This document shows positions 52,179 through 61,608 of a stretch of DNA of 64,000 bases, in pieces. The position numbers were made by a program, and so were the translations under genes. Positions within the stretch are counted from its first letter, which is position 1; each line of letters starts with the position of its first letter. A model generated the notes under the pieces. It saw only the letters and a list, made by a program, of their open reading frames with translations, was not told the DNA's origin and made no database searches. The stretch covers positions 1 through 64,000 of the forward strand of contig NZ_JAKJSO010000009.1 of NCBI RefSeq assembly GCF_050337045.1, in the 5' to 3' direction. The DNA comes from Photobacterium kagoshimensis. GTDB lineage: Bacteria; Pseudomonadota; Gammaproteobacteria; Enterobacterales; Vibrionaceae.

Positions 52179-53459
52179 TTAGCAACAACTTGGCTGAACT
52201 TTGTATTCAGCTTTGTCGAGATTGTGTTTTTTCATTCTCAAATACAGCTTTTTACGCGGAATTTGTAAGTAGCTGGAAACGTCATTAATCCGCCCTGCAA
52301 ACAAGTACAAAGCATCTTCAATAACTTGTTTTTCATAGCTATCAACCAAATCATCGAGTGGGCTACTCATTTGATCGAGCGGTTTGGTGCGTTCTTGGCC
52401 TGCTAATTTTACAATCCCGATAGCGTAAAGCTCGGCAACATTCTTGATCTCTAACACATTGCCTGCCCAATCATGGCGGTTCAGGGTATTGATATACGCT
52501 TTATCAACCGATGGTAATGGCTTTTTCAAGGTTAAACAGCTTTGTTTTAAAAAGTGCTTAAACAGCATGGCAATGTCACAGGTGCGTTGCTGTATTGTCG
52601 GCATACTTAAACGAATCTGGCTTAAGAAGTAGAACAATTCAGGTAAGAATACTTCGGTTTCTACCTGCTGTTCTGGGTTGGTATTGGTGATAGCCAATAC
52701 GCGCACTTCTTTTTTGCCCTGACGTTCTTGTTCTAATAAGAAACGACATAACCACTGCTGGGTTTCTTTCGGCATATCTTGCGGATTGTGCAGGCATAAG
52801 GTCCCACTGCGTGCAGAAATCATGCTGCGCTGTAAATCAGGTGTGGTGCTGACAGCACAACCTTTTAGGGTGACGTAAGGTCCTTGACGAATTAAGCTGC
52901 CGTCGTGCAGTAACTTGGCGACAGTACTGCGCCCTGTTCCTTGGCAACCTTCGATCAGTACATCTTTTAAGGTTGGCGCTGTTTCTGCAATTTGATCACG
53001 AACTTTGTTGATCAAAGGGCTGTCACCCAATAAGACGCTGCTAGCCCCTTTAAGTAAGGTAATACGCTGATCGATAGTCTGTTGACGATGTGGTAAAAAC
53101 CGTTCAAGCAGATCCAATAGTTGCTCTGGTTGTAACGGTTTTTGCAAGAAATCGATAGCGCCTTTTTTAACGGCATCAACAGCCATTGGAATATCACCAT
53201 GGCCTGTGATCATTATGACAGGTAATTCAGCATCTAAGTGTTTGATCTGCTCGAGCAGATCCATACCACTTAGGCCGGGCATATACATATCCGTAACAAC
53301 TACCCCCGCCCAATCTTTATGAAGCATCTCAATGGCTTTAGTCGGATCAGTTTCAGCGAGTGCACTATAACCGGCAATCTCTAACAGGTTTTGATATGCC
53401 TCGACAACATCTTGGTCATCATCAATGACGAGAACTTGAATATCATTGGTTATTTTCAT
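52179..53459 (-). CDS. pgtA: PgtA-like response regulator with degenerate AAA+ domain
   Basis: 426 residues. Receiver domain with phospho-acceptor Asp57 in VVVTDMYMPG; an NtrC-like central domain from about 140 with Walker A GCQGTGRST at 171-179; a Fis-type helix-turn-helix at about 385-420. The sigma-54 loop GAFTGA is absent and Walker B reads LCLHNP instead of LFLDE, so sigma-54 activation by ATP hydrolysis is unlikely. Order and overlaps with pgtB and pgtC match the Salmonella phosphoglycerate regulatory genes. Ends in CC. Confidence 0.85.
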   Translation of the reverse strand: MKITNDIQVLVIDDDQDVVEAYQNLLEIAGYSALAETDPTKAIEMLHKDWAGVVVTDMYMPGLSGMDLLEQIKHLDAELPVIMITGHGDIPMAVDAVKKGAIDFLQKPLQPEQLLDLLERFLPHRQQTIDQRITLLKGASSVLLGDSPLINKVRDQIAETAPTLKDVLIEGCQGTGRSTVAKLLHDGSLIRQGPYVTLKGCAVSTTPDLQRSMISARSGTLCLHNPQDMPKETQQWLCRFLLEQERQGKKEVRVLAITNTNPEQQVETEVFLPELFYFLSQIRLSMPTIQQRTCDIAMLFKHFLKQSCLTLKKPLPSVDKAYINTLNRHDWAGNVLEIKNVAELYAIGIVKLAGQERTKPLDQMSSPLDDLVDSYEKQVIEDALYLFAGRINDVSSYLQIPRKKLYLRMKKHNLDKAEYKVQPSCC

Positions 53460-55824
53460 GTGTAGGTAACTCCAGTATCACCATTGCGCCCCCCTCAAGG
53501 GCAGACGCGAGGGAAATGCTTCCCCCAAATCGAGTCAAAATTGAGCGGCAGATGCTTAAACCAAGGCCAAGTCCGACATCTTTGGATGTAGTAAATGGCG
53601 TGAAGAGTTTCTCCATCATGGTGGCATCAAAGCCTTTCCCTGAGTCACTAACAGCAATCAGGGTTGTATGATTATTTTGTGATAGTAAATGAATGCGGAT
53701 GTGGCGATTCTCGCAACTGGCGACAGCATCACAGCTATTTACTAATAAGTTCACAAGTACTTGTTCAAATTGGACATCATCGGCGTTGATTGTTAGTTCA
53801 GGTGCAATCGCATTTTCTATCGTCGTTTTTTGTACTCGCGCTCGCCCTTCAACAATTTGCATTGCTTGATCAACTGAGTCGTGGACAGCAATACTCTGTA
53901 ACGGGTTATCCGCGGATTGTTTTTTCGAAAAGTTACGAAGACTCGCAATAATACGGCCCATACGAGCGGTTAAGCCTTCAATTTTTTCGAGACTGCTTGG
54001 TAATTTATCAATTTTGCTTTGTTTTACCGCCATTTTAGTCGCAAACACATGGGTGGAAATGGCTGATAAGGGTTGATTTAGCTCATGTGCGAGTGATGTC
54101 ATAGTTTGACCAACCACGGCCATTTTGGCTGCTTGAATCAGTTCATCTTGAGTTGAACGTAAATCTTGCTCTATGCGTTTACGATCTTCTATCTCTGCAC
54201 GAAGTTGACGGTTTCGATTGGTCAACGATTCCGTTTTTTCGTAGACGATACTTTCGAGCCAACGTGCGGCTTTCTCTTGTTCGGTGATATCTGTCATCGT
54301 AATAATGACTTTATCCGTTGCACCTTGCTTGAATAGACGGAAGTCGAGGCGTAAATAGAGATGCTCGGCATTGTGAAAGTGCTTAAGCGTCAGGTTACAA
54401 GCGCCGTTTTCGATCAGTGGGCTGGCTGGGTGGAACAGCGATTCAAGGCGAGAATCAATATTGCTGTTAAACAGTTGCCATACCACCATATTTTCAGCGT
54501 TATCATTTTGATGCTTAAATAGCTGCTGGGCGCTAGAGTTCACCGATTCAACTTGTCCTATCAGATCGCAGGTGATGATACTGGCTTGAGTGTTGTTGAT
54601 TAGGTTGAGAGCGTTAGTGCGCTCCATTTCTTGCATTTGCAGACAGAACTGGCGCAAGTTTTCACCGATTAAACCGATCTCATCGTTACCTGTTACTTGA
54701 ATCTCAACGTTTAAATTGCCTTTTGTTACTTCATGCAAATGTCGGCCAAGGGTGTTTAAGCGTTTTACAATACCTCGCCCCACTAAGTAAATCGATAAGA
54801 TGATGGCGAGTAAAATGGATAAACAAACCGCACCTAATAAAATTAAGTTACTGATAATGATCGCATTGCGTGTTTTGTCGTTCAGGTTGATTAAGCTGGC
54901 ATCGGCATCCGTGACCATTTTTTGAATCAATGCTTCTTGGCGTGCTAATCGTTGCTGAATGTCTTGCTCGTGCAGGGTGATCGCATGGTAGATCTCTGAG
55001 TCTATTCGTAGTTGCCGTTCTAGCTGGCCATTGGGGGCGACGATAGTAATAAGATCATTTAAATGCTCACGATAGGTTGACGTTGAGGGGTAGTGGCTCA
55101 ACTGTTCACTCATTGTTTGCACTTCTGCGATTTTGTAGCCAATAAAATAAAATGCATTGCTCAGATCACGGCTATGGTGCTGCAAAATGATCTCTTGTGC
55201 GAGTTGGTGAAGTTCATTTTCTTTGACGGTAATTGACTGAATCAAAGAAAACTCAGTCATCACATCGATGATCGCATTCGTGTCTATGATGTTGGGTAAC
55301 ATCCGAGTGAGTTGCCATTCCACCTCTTGCTGCAACAGTGGCAATTCATTGATCAAGTCTTGATGTATCCAGTGAATATTATTTTCAACTTGTAGCAGTG
55401 TATTACGTTGTAAATTACGCTGCTCGAGATGCTGAGTATATTGACTGAGTGTTTCTGCTAGCCCTTGTTGAGTCGCAAGGATAGCATTGTATTGCTCCAT
55501 GCTGACGGTGTCTTTAATGGCTAAATTGATCAGCTGAAGCTTGGCGGTGATTTTTTGCTGCAATTCTTGATGCACAATCGGATCGGTATTCATACTGATC
55601 TTATTCAGTGCAGCTTGAAGACCTGCCGTATTACGTTCAAGTTGATAGCTGGATCGAAGCGTCGGCATATTGACCGTCACAATCTCTTCGATGTGATCAT
55701 CCAGGGTTTCCCAGTTATAAACCGCCACGCCACTGACACCTATGGTTAACATCGCCATAAAGCCAATTGCGAAAATGAGGCGGTTGCCTATGGTATTTAC
55801 ATTAACCATGGTTATAGATCTCAT
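53443..55824 (-). CDS. pgtB: PgtB-like sensor histidine kinase
   Basis: 793 residues. TM1 at about 15-35, a long periplasmic helical domain, TM2 at about 330-355, HAMP, a PAS-like segment (TQASIITCDLIGQVESVNSSAQQLF), HisKA with LAHELNQPLSAISTHV, and HATPase with VNLLVNSCDAV, DSGKGFD and GLGLGLSICRSI. It overlaps pgtC by 23 bp and pgtA by 17 bp; ATG at 55809 is an alternative start. Longer than Salmonella PgtB (668). Presumably reads the state of the PgtC-like protein. Confidence 0.88.
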   Translation of the reverse strand: MRSITMVNVNTIGNRLIFAIGFMAMLTIGVSGVAVYNWETLDDHIEEIVTVNMPTLRSSYQLERNTAGLQAALNKISMNTDPIVHQELQQKITAKLQLINLAIKDTVSMEQYNAILATQQGLAETLSQYTQHLEQRNLQRNTLLQVENNIHWIHQDLINELPLLQQEVEWQLTRMLPNIIDTNAIIDVMTEFSLIQSITVKENELHQLAQEIILQHHSRDLSNAFYFIGYKIAEVQTMSEQLSHYPSTSTYREHLNDLITIVAPNGQLERQLRIDSEIYHAITLHEQDIQQRLARQEALIQKMVTDADASLINLNDKTRNAIIISNLILLGAVCLSILLAIILSIYLVGRGIVKRLNTLGRHLHEVTKGNLNVEIQVTGNDEIGLIGENLRQFCLQMQEMERTNALNLINNTQASIITCDLIGQVESVNSSAQQLFKHQNDNAENMVVWQLFNSNIDSRLESLFHPASPLIENGACNLTLKHFHNAEHLYLRLDFRLFKQGATDKVIITMTDITEQEKAARWLESIVYEKTESLTNRNRQLRAEIEDRKRIEQDLRSTQDELIQAAKMAVVGQTMTSLAHELNQPLSAISTHVFATKMAVKQSKIDKLPSSLEKIEGLTARMGRIIASLRNFSKKQSADNPLQSIAVHDSVDQAMQIVEGRARVQKTTIENAIAPELTINADDVQFEQVLVNLLVNSCDAVASCENRHIRIHLLSQNNHTTLIAVSDSGKGFDATMMEKLFTPFTTSKDVGLGLGLSICRSILTRFGGSISLASALEGGAMVILELPTHENNQ

Positions 55825-57058
55825 ACTCCATCAAGATAGCCTCTGTGATAGCAATCGACGCATTGAGTTGTTTATACATAGCTAGACACCATAAATGACT
55901 GTCATCTTGGCTTTGGCGCGCTTTAGCGGAAAGCTGATCTCTCGTACTGAGTATTGTGTTTAGGTCTTGCTCAGAAACCGGCGGGGTGGTAGCCAGCGTT
56001 ATGGCTTGGCTGAGTTGTTGCTGTTGCTGCGCGGTAAGCTGACTAAAGGTTTGAACTCTATTGATAAGCAGCCAGGCTTTGTTGTGCAGCGCGAGTGAGT
56101 GAACAATGGTGTGGGTAAAAAGCTTTTTAACAATATCTCCACGTTGATTGATCAATGTGAAATCAAGGCGCTGGCCTTCTGGTTGCCCCTCTAGCTGCTG
56201 GGAGAAATGATAGCCGCGATGGGATTTTTGATGTTGTACATTATTGCCTTGAAAAGCTTCAAGGTATTGCAAAAAGTTCACCGTCTTAGTGGCGTAATGT
56301 AAGTTTTTAATGCTAGCCATATAAGCGGGTAAAACAGGGCTGTCGGGTTGATAGCTAAAACCTATGAAAGGAAAAGGCTTCTGCGTTTTGAATGCAAAAA
56401 TATCAATAACAGGCGCGACACCCACTAATCCACGTGAGATTTGGTCGGTGACATTAAACATAGAGACTGATGCGAGATTGCCTGCGACTTGGTACAAGAT
56501 TTTCCAACCGGCTTGCCAACCGTAATGCTGCAAAATACTCTCAACCATGTAATGGCTTGAGATAGATCGCGACGGTGTTGCCATGATTATATGCTGGAAA
56601 TATTGCGGATGAGTCAGGCTTTTCCAGCTGCTTGGACGATCCAGATTATGTTTTTCTAAATAGCGCTGGTTCCACATAAACCCATAGCGCGAATAACCGA
56701 GTAGCGCGACGTGCTCATTAAATTGTTGCAGTGTGGCTTTCGCTTCTGCATTGGCAAATTCTTTATTCACATTTGGTAGTTTGAGCAGTGTTTTGTTTTG
56801 TTGCAGCTGCTCAAAAATACTGGTGGATGTTGTGATCACCATATCAATATCATGTGTGGGATCACCAAGTAGCCTCACCGCGGCATCTTCGTGGCGATGT
56901 AGTACCTTGATCTTAATGTCGGGATGTTTAGCTTGGTAATCCGAGATCAAGGTGCCCAACGAATTTGGGGTGAAAGTCGTTAGTACAATGATGGGAGTGT
57001 TGTAAGCAAACACAGCCTGCGGAAGCAGCATCAGAAAAAGAATAATCAAGCGGTACAT
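55802..57058 (-). CDS. pgtC: PgtC-like periplasmic binding protein
   Basis: 418 residues with signal peptide ending AVFA. An ABC-type solute-binding fold of the iron/phosphoglycerate group: IIVLTTFTPNSLGTLISDYQ, DIDMVITTSTSIFEQLQ, RPSSWKSLTHPQYFQHIIMATPS and GVAPVIDIFAF. In Salmonella PgtC acts as a sensor component with PgtB rather than for transport. First gene of pgtC-pgtB-pgtA, overlapping pgtB. No PgtP-type major-facilitator gene is present in the window. Confidence 0.85.
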   Translation of the reverse strand: MYRLIILFLMLLPQAVFAYNTPIIVLTTFTPNSLGTLISDYQAKHPDIKIKVLHRHEDAAVRLLGDPTHDIDMVITTSTSIFEQLQQNKTLLKLPNVNKEFANAEAKATLQQFNEHVALLGYSRYGFMWNQRYLEKHNLDRPSSWKSLTHPQYFQHIIMATPSRSISSHYMVESILQHYGWQAGWKILYQVAGNLASVSMFNVTDQISRGLVGVAPVIDIFAFKTQKPFPFIGFSYQPDSPVLPAYMASIKNLHYATKTVNFLQYLEAFQGNNVQHQKSHRGYHFSQQLEGQPEGQRLDFTLINQRGDIVKKLFTHTIVHSLALHNKAWLLINRVQTFSQLTAQQQQQLSQAITLATTPPVSEQDLNTILSTRDQLSAKARQSQDDSHLWCLAMYKQLNASIAITEAILMEYEIYNHG

Positions 57059-57264
57059 AGGGATAACGTCATCTTGGGTGGTTAGCGTTAGCGGCTAATT
57101 AAATTGATGCTTAGTGAATTAATGTATCGGGTTGTTGCGGGGGATTATACTGAAAAAAAAGCATGAGAAAGCATTCTTGAGCTTGGATAGGCTTTTATTT
57201 TAAAAGTTGTTTTATATGAGTTATTTATGACCCATCTTTGGGGGGGCACTTTATCTTGCTCACA

Positions 57265-57289
57265 AAAAACTGGAGCAAGCTCCAGTTTT
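57265..57289 (-). terminator. Terminator after yfbU
   Basis: On the minus strand AAAACTGGAGC/GCTCCAGTTTT runs into TTG, 30 bp past the yfbU stop. Confidence 0.85.
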
Positions 57290-57319
57290 AAATTGTCGTG
57301 ATAATCGAATTATTCCGAT

Positions 57320-57820
57320 TTATGCACTAAGAATTTGTTGTAGCTCTGTCGCACATAGGTGGTACTGACGTGGACAGTTACGCCATGTTTGTAGCATGCG
57401 TTGGTATTTATCTAGCATAGCAACTTGGCTATTAAATTGGTGTTCAGTCTTATCAAACTGAGGGTACAGACCTTCTTCTTCTGTTAGGAAGCGAACGTAG
57501 TGCACAAGCTGAGATTCAGTTGCTGCATCAAAGCCTAAGAATTTCAGGCGACGCGTATCAACTTGACTTTGATCGCTTTCGTTCAACATTTTGTGTGATT
57601 CTTGCATAGCATGGTGCATTTCCATGAAATCAATTACTTGGCGACAAGTATCATCACTTAGGTTACCAAAATCTTTATCTAGCTCGCGCATTTGTAAGCC
57701 ATAGCCACGTTCTACGATAGTTTGTAGGCGACGGTATTTAGCTGCGTTCTCAGGGGTAAGTTGAGACATTAGGTAATATTGGTTAGATAAGATTAAGCGT
57801 TGTGCGTTGGTCATTTCCAT
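57320..57820 (-). CDS. yfbU: UPF0304 protein YfbU
   Basis: 166 residues, starting MEMTNAQRLILSNQYYLMSQ and closely following E. coli YfbU (RRLQTIVERGYGLQMRELD, RRLKFLGFDAATE, CPRQYHLCATELQQIL). Overexpression of E. coli YfbU is lethal and it has been linked to MazF-independent death; molecular role unknown. In enterics it neighbours yfbV-ackA; here it lies about 10 kb away. Confidence 0.95.
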   Translation of the reverse strand: MEMTNAQRLILSNQYYLMSQLTPENAAKYRRLQTIVERGYGLQMRELDKDFGNLSDDTCRQVIDFMEMHHAMQESHKMLNESDQSQVDTRRLKFLGFDAATESQLVHYVRFLTEEEGLYPQFDKTEHQFNSQVAMLDKYQRMLQTWRNCPRQYHLCATELQQILSA

Positions 57821-58466
57821 TATGATAGGCCTTTAATATTTTTATCTTCTGACGCTGAGATTAGCAGTTTAGATGCAAAAAAACATGATCTGACTACATG
57901 TAGCACATGTTTTTTTGTTAAAAAGTCTAAGGTGATGAAAGCTTAGTCATTCGTACATTGGTAGTGGCTGTTAACCCTATTTTTAACAGGGGTTTACTTT
58001 GTTTTTTACCCTCTAACGTTACGAAGAAAAAAGGAGGAGACTAAACGTTACCTTGGAGAGTGATGAAAATATCAACCTGCCACTATGAGTGAACATTTGA
58101 CCAGTACTCAGAAATTTTGATGCCTTAATCTTATTCGGTTACACCCACTATTGACTGATAAGTCTCCGACTGAGCTTGTGGGCATTGAACAATTGTATCC
58201 ATCCCTTTAATCTTCCGCGCCCGACAAATAAGTCGGTAACTCTAAAATTGCATTAAATCCCCGATAGCTCGGCAAAGTATGACAGCGTTCTCAAATGTTG
58301 TTTTCTCTGCGAATGGTGAGAGATCGATTGCTAGGATGGCATGGATCAAGGAAAGCAAAAGGAAATCGAGCGCATTTGGTATTGATCTTATCGCCGCCAT
58401 CAGTGGCGTGAGGATTAATGAAACGAAGCGAGCAATAACTTTTGTTCGATACTATGAGTAGTAACA
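57821..58466. other. Long untranslated region before nupC
   Basis: 646 nt with no gene I can support. An 11-bp inverted repeat AAAAAAACATG (57877-57887)/CATGTTTTTTT (57906-57916) lies near the yfbU start. A purine-rich AAAAAAGGAGGAG occurs near 58026 without a following frame of length. A 60-codon frame at 58279-58461 ends just before nupC but lacks family features. The stretch may be a long regulated leader of nupC; no known riboswitch pattern was recognised. Confidence 0.5.
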
Positions 58467-59717
58467 ATGCAATTGATTTCTGGTTTGGTCGGTATTCTGG
58501 CTTTAATTTTAATCGCTTATTTTTTATCAGAGAAACGTTCCCACATTAACTGGCGTACTGTTTTAGGTGCGCTAGCGATTCAAATGATGTTCGCTGCTAT
58601 CGTGTTATATAGTGAAAGCGGACGTGCTGCGCTGGGCGAGTTTTCCAGTGCGGTACAAAATATTATCAACTTCAGTAACGATGGGATTAGCTTTCTTTTC
58701 GGCGGATTAGTTTCAGACAAAATGTTTGAGCTATTTGCTGGTGGTGGCTTCATTATGGCTTTTCGTGTGTTACCTGTTGTGGTGTTTTTCTCGGCATTTG
58801 TCGCCGTATTGTACTACCTCGGTATTATGCAGCTGTTGGTAGGGACACTGGGTCGCGGCTTGTCAAAATTATTGGGCACCAGCCGTGCGGAATCTATTTC
58901 AGCGACAGCGAATATATTCCTGGGCATTTCTGAAGCGCCATTAACAGTCCGTCCTTATATTGCGCGTATGACACGCTCTGAACTTTTTGCCGTAATGGTT
59001 GGTGGTATGGCGTCGGTTGCGGGCTCTGTACTTGTTGGCTATTCGCAAATGGGGATCCCGTTAGAATACTTATTGGCGGCGTCTTTCATGGCAGCGCCAG
59101 CGGGTTTAATGATGGCAAAACTGCTGATCCCTGAAACAGAGCAAGCCTGTGATTCTGCTGAAAGTACAGAAGAAGAGAAAAAACCTGCCAATATTATTGA
59201 TGCGGCAGCGCAAGGTGCACTACAAGGGATGCAGCTTGCACTCAACATTGGTGCCATGTTGTTAGCCTTTATCAGTTTGATTGCGATGCTGAATGCGCTA
59301 CTGGGGTGGGCAGGCTCAATGGCTGGCTTTGAAGGTCTATCACTGGATTTAGTGTTTGGTTACTTATTCCTGCCGTTTGCCTATATTGCCGGTTTGTGGG
59401 ATTTTGATGCCGCTCAGCAGATGGCAACGCTGTTTGGCACTAAAACAACCATTAATGAATTCGTCGCGTTTTCTCAATTAGCACCCATGATCGACAGTGG
59501 TGTATTAGATAAACGTACTGAAGTGATCATTGCATTTGCGCTATGTGGTTTTGCAAACTTTGGTTCAATTGCGGTGTTATTGGGTTGTATGGGGTTGATG
59601 GCGCAAACGCGCTACGATGAGATAGCCAAACTTGGCATGAAATCGTTAGTGGCAGCAACCTTGGCGAATCTACTCAATGCTACCGTGGCAGGGCTGTTTA
59701 TTTCACTCACACTGTGA
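58467..59717 (+). CDS. nupC: Concentrative nucleoside transporter NupC family
   Basis: 416 residues. CNT family with about ten helices: the N-terminal half has SGRAALGEFSSAVQNIINFSNDG and FLFGGLVSD, the core ISATANIFLGISEAPLTVRPYI, GGMASVAGSVLVGYSQMGIP and the C-terminal CGFANFGSIAVLLGCMG, all involved in nucleoside and cation binding. Takes up nucleosides with Na+ (vibrio type) or H+. Start here is the TTG or ATG at 58467 with a poor ribosome site. Confidence 0.95.
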   Translation: MQLISGLVGILALILIAYFLSEKRSHINWRTVLGALAIQMMFAAIVLYSESGRAALGEFSSAVQNIINFSNDGISFLFGGLVSDKMFELFAGGGFIMAFRVLPVVVFFSAFVAVLYYLGIMQLLVGTLGRGLSKLLGTSRAESISATANIFLGISEAPLTVRPYIARMTRSELFAVMVGGMASVAGSVLVGYSQMGIPLEYLLAASFMAAPAGLMMAKLLIPETEQACDSAESTEEEKKPANIIDAAAQGALQGMQLALNIGAMLLAFISLIAMLNALLGWAGSMAGFEGLSLDLVFGYLFLPFAYIAGLWDFDAAQQMATLFGTKTTINEFVAFSQLAPMIDSGVLDKRTEVIIAFALCGFANFGSIAVLLGCMGLMAQTRYDEIAKLGMKSLVAATLANLLNATVAGLFISLTL

Positions 59718-59782
59718 TCTCGGTGGAAGTATAGCGTAGAGAGCAGAGAGTAAAAAACGCTGCAATAAAGCGGACTAAAAGT

Positions 59783-59805
59783 AAGGCCACGCATTGCGTG
59801 GCCTT
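59783..59805 (+). terminator. Hairpin terminator after nupC
   Basis: Stem AAGGCCACGC/GCGTGGCCTT with a 3-base loop followed by GTTGT, a weak T tract. Lies between convergent nupC and fhs. Confidence 0.7.
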
Positions 59806-59853
59806 GTTGTATCTAAGGATTGGTATTTGATTAGCACCCAGCGTGCTAACCGA

Positions 59854-61608
59854 TTAGCTTAATCCGATGATGTTACCATCAGCATCAATGTCTAAGTTCA
59901 TGAATGCTGGTTTCTCTGGTAAACCCGGCATAGTCATCACATTACCGCAAAGGGCATAAACAAAGCCCGCTCCCGCACACAATTTAAGTTCACGCACTGG
60001 AATAATAAAGTCGCTTGGTGCGCCCTTAATACTTGGGTCGTGACTAATTGAAAGCGGTGTTTTAGCCATACAAACCGCTAAGTTGTCATGGCCTTGTGCT
60101 TTGAGTTCAGCCAGTTGTTGTTTCGCTAAGTCTGAGAGCTCCACACCGCGACAGCCGTAGCCGACTTCTGCCACTGTCATCAGCTTTTCTTCAAGCGGTT
60201 GTGATAACTGGTATAAAGGCTTGAAGTTGGCAGGTATTTCACACGCTTTAACAACGGCGTGAGCAAGCTCAACGGCACCTTCGCCACCTTTACCAAAGGC
60301 TTCACTGATTGCGACATCCACATAGGTATCGAATGTTTCGTTAGCGATCATCTCTTTCAGTTGGTTGAGCTCAGCATCGGTATCTTGTGGGAAGCGGTTA
60401 ATCGCGACCACCACAGGCACACCGTATTTTGCTGCATTACGAATGTGCCATTTTAGGTTATCAAACCCTGCAATGAGTGCTTTTTCATCGGTTTCGAAAA
60501 TGGCATCAGGCAGTGCTTGGCCTGGACGTAAATCGTATAAGCCCGAGTTCGCTTTTAAACCGCGAAGTGTTGCGACTACCACAGCACAGTCGGCTCCGCG
60601 CCCCGCTTGTTGAGCCTTGATATTACAAGCCTTTTCAAAGCCCATATCAGAACCAAACCCACCTTCTGTAACTGTGAAATCACTCAGTTTCAGGGCAATA
60701 CGATCGGCAATGATCGATGAGTTACCATGGGCAATATTGGCAAATGGCCCAGCATGGATCAGGGTTGGAACACCTTCAAGCGTTTGCATCAGTGTTGGTT
60801 CAATGGCTTCACACATAGTGACAGCCATTGCGCCTGCAACTTGCAGGTCTTCGGTTGTTACAGGTTGGCCATCAAGGTTGTATGCCACCACAATGCGACC
60901 AATGCGCTGGCGCATATCGGCAAGATCGGTAGAAAGCGCCAAAATAGCCATTAGCTCAGAAGCGGCAGAAATATCGAAACCATCTTCACGTTCGAGGCCG
61001 TTAATGGTTTTGCCTTCTTCGTTTTTACCCACAGTGATCATACGCAGCGCGCGGTCGTTATGATCCATTACGCGACGCCAAACAATACGGTTACGATCGA
61101 TACGCAGTGCAGGCAGGCCAGTTTTTTCGTTAAATGCTTCGAAGCCATGGCGATCTTCATGGAATACACGTGCATCAATCGCAGCAGAAGCCAAATTATG
61201 TGCTGCGGTTACGGCATGGATGTCGCCAGTAAGGTGCAGATTGAGCTTCTCCATTGGAGCGACTTGCGCATAACCACCGCCCGCAGCCCCGCCTTTCACG
61301 CCAAATACAGGGCCCATTGAAGGCTGGCGAATACAGGCGATGACACGTTGACCTATTTTGGCTAAGCCTTGCGATAGACCAATGGTTGTTACTGTCTTAC
61401 CTTCGCCTAGTGGCGTTGGTGTAATCGCAGTAACAAGAATTTGTTTACCATCAGGTGTGTCAGCAAGACGTTTGAGAATAGACGGTTTGACCTTGGCTTT
61501 TAACGTCCCTTGAGGCGTTAAATCTTGCGGTTCAATTCCCGCATTAAGCGCGATTTGGTCAATAGGAGTGAGTGCGGTGTCGCGGCAAATTTGAATGTCG
61601 CTTTTCAT
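59854..61608 (-). CDS. fhs: Formate--tetrahydrofolate ligase
   Basis: Makes 10-formyl-THF from formate, THF and ATP. 584 residues with the P-loop TPLGEGKTVTTIGLSQGL at about 63-80, GPVFGVKGGAAGGGYAQV, FANIAHGNSSIIAD, EGGFGSDMGFEK and the end GLPEKPAFMNLDID. Rare in enterics, common in vibrios. A PurR box lies 60 bp before the start, which fits its role in purine synthesis; formate from pyruvate formate-lyase (pflA nearby) is a possible source. Confidence 0.96.
   Translation of the reverse strand: MKSDIQICRDTALTPIDQIALNAGIEPQDLTPQGTLKAKVKPSILKRLADTPDGKQILVTAITPTPLGEGKTVTTIGLSQGLAKIGQRVIACIRQPSMGPVFGVKGGAAGGGYAQVAPMEKLNLHLTGDIHAVTAAHNLASAAIDARVFHEDRHGFEAFNEKTGLPALRIDRNRIVWRRVMDHNDRALRMITVGKNEEGKTINGLEREDGFDISAASELMAILALSTDLADMRQRIGRIVVAYNLDGQPVTTEDLQVAGAMAVTMCEAIEPTLMQTLEGVPTLIHAGPFANIAHGNSSIIADRIALKLSDFTVTEGGFGSDMGFEKACNIKAQQAGRGADCAVVVATLRGLKANSGLYDLRPGQALPDAIFETDEKALIAGFDNLKWHIRNAAKYGVPVVVAINRFPQDTDAELNQLKEMIANETFDTYVDVAISEAFGKGGEGAVELAHAVVKACEIPANFKPLYQLSQPLEEKLMTVAEVGYGCRGVELSDLAKQQLAELKAQGHDNLAVCMAKTPLSISHDPSIKGAPSDFIIPVRELKLCAGAGFVYALCGNVMTMPGLPEKPAFMNLDIDADGNIIGLS

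Noticed and set aside
58279..58461. 60-codon frame just before nupC
   Set aside because: No ribosome site and no recognisable features; treated as part of the nupC upstream region.
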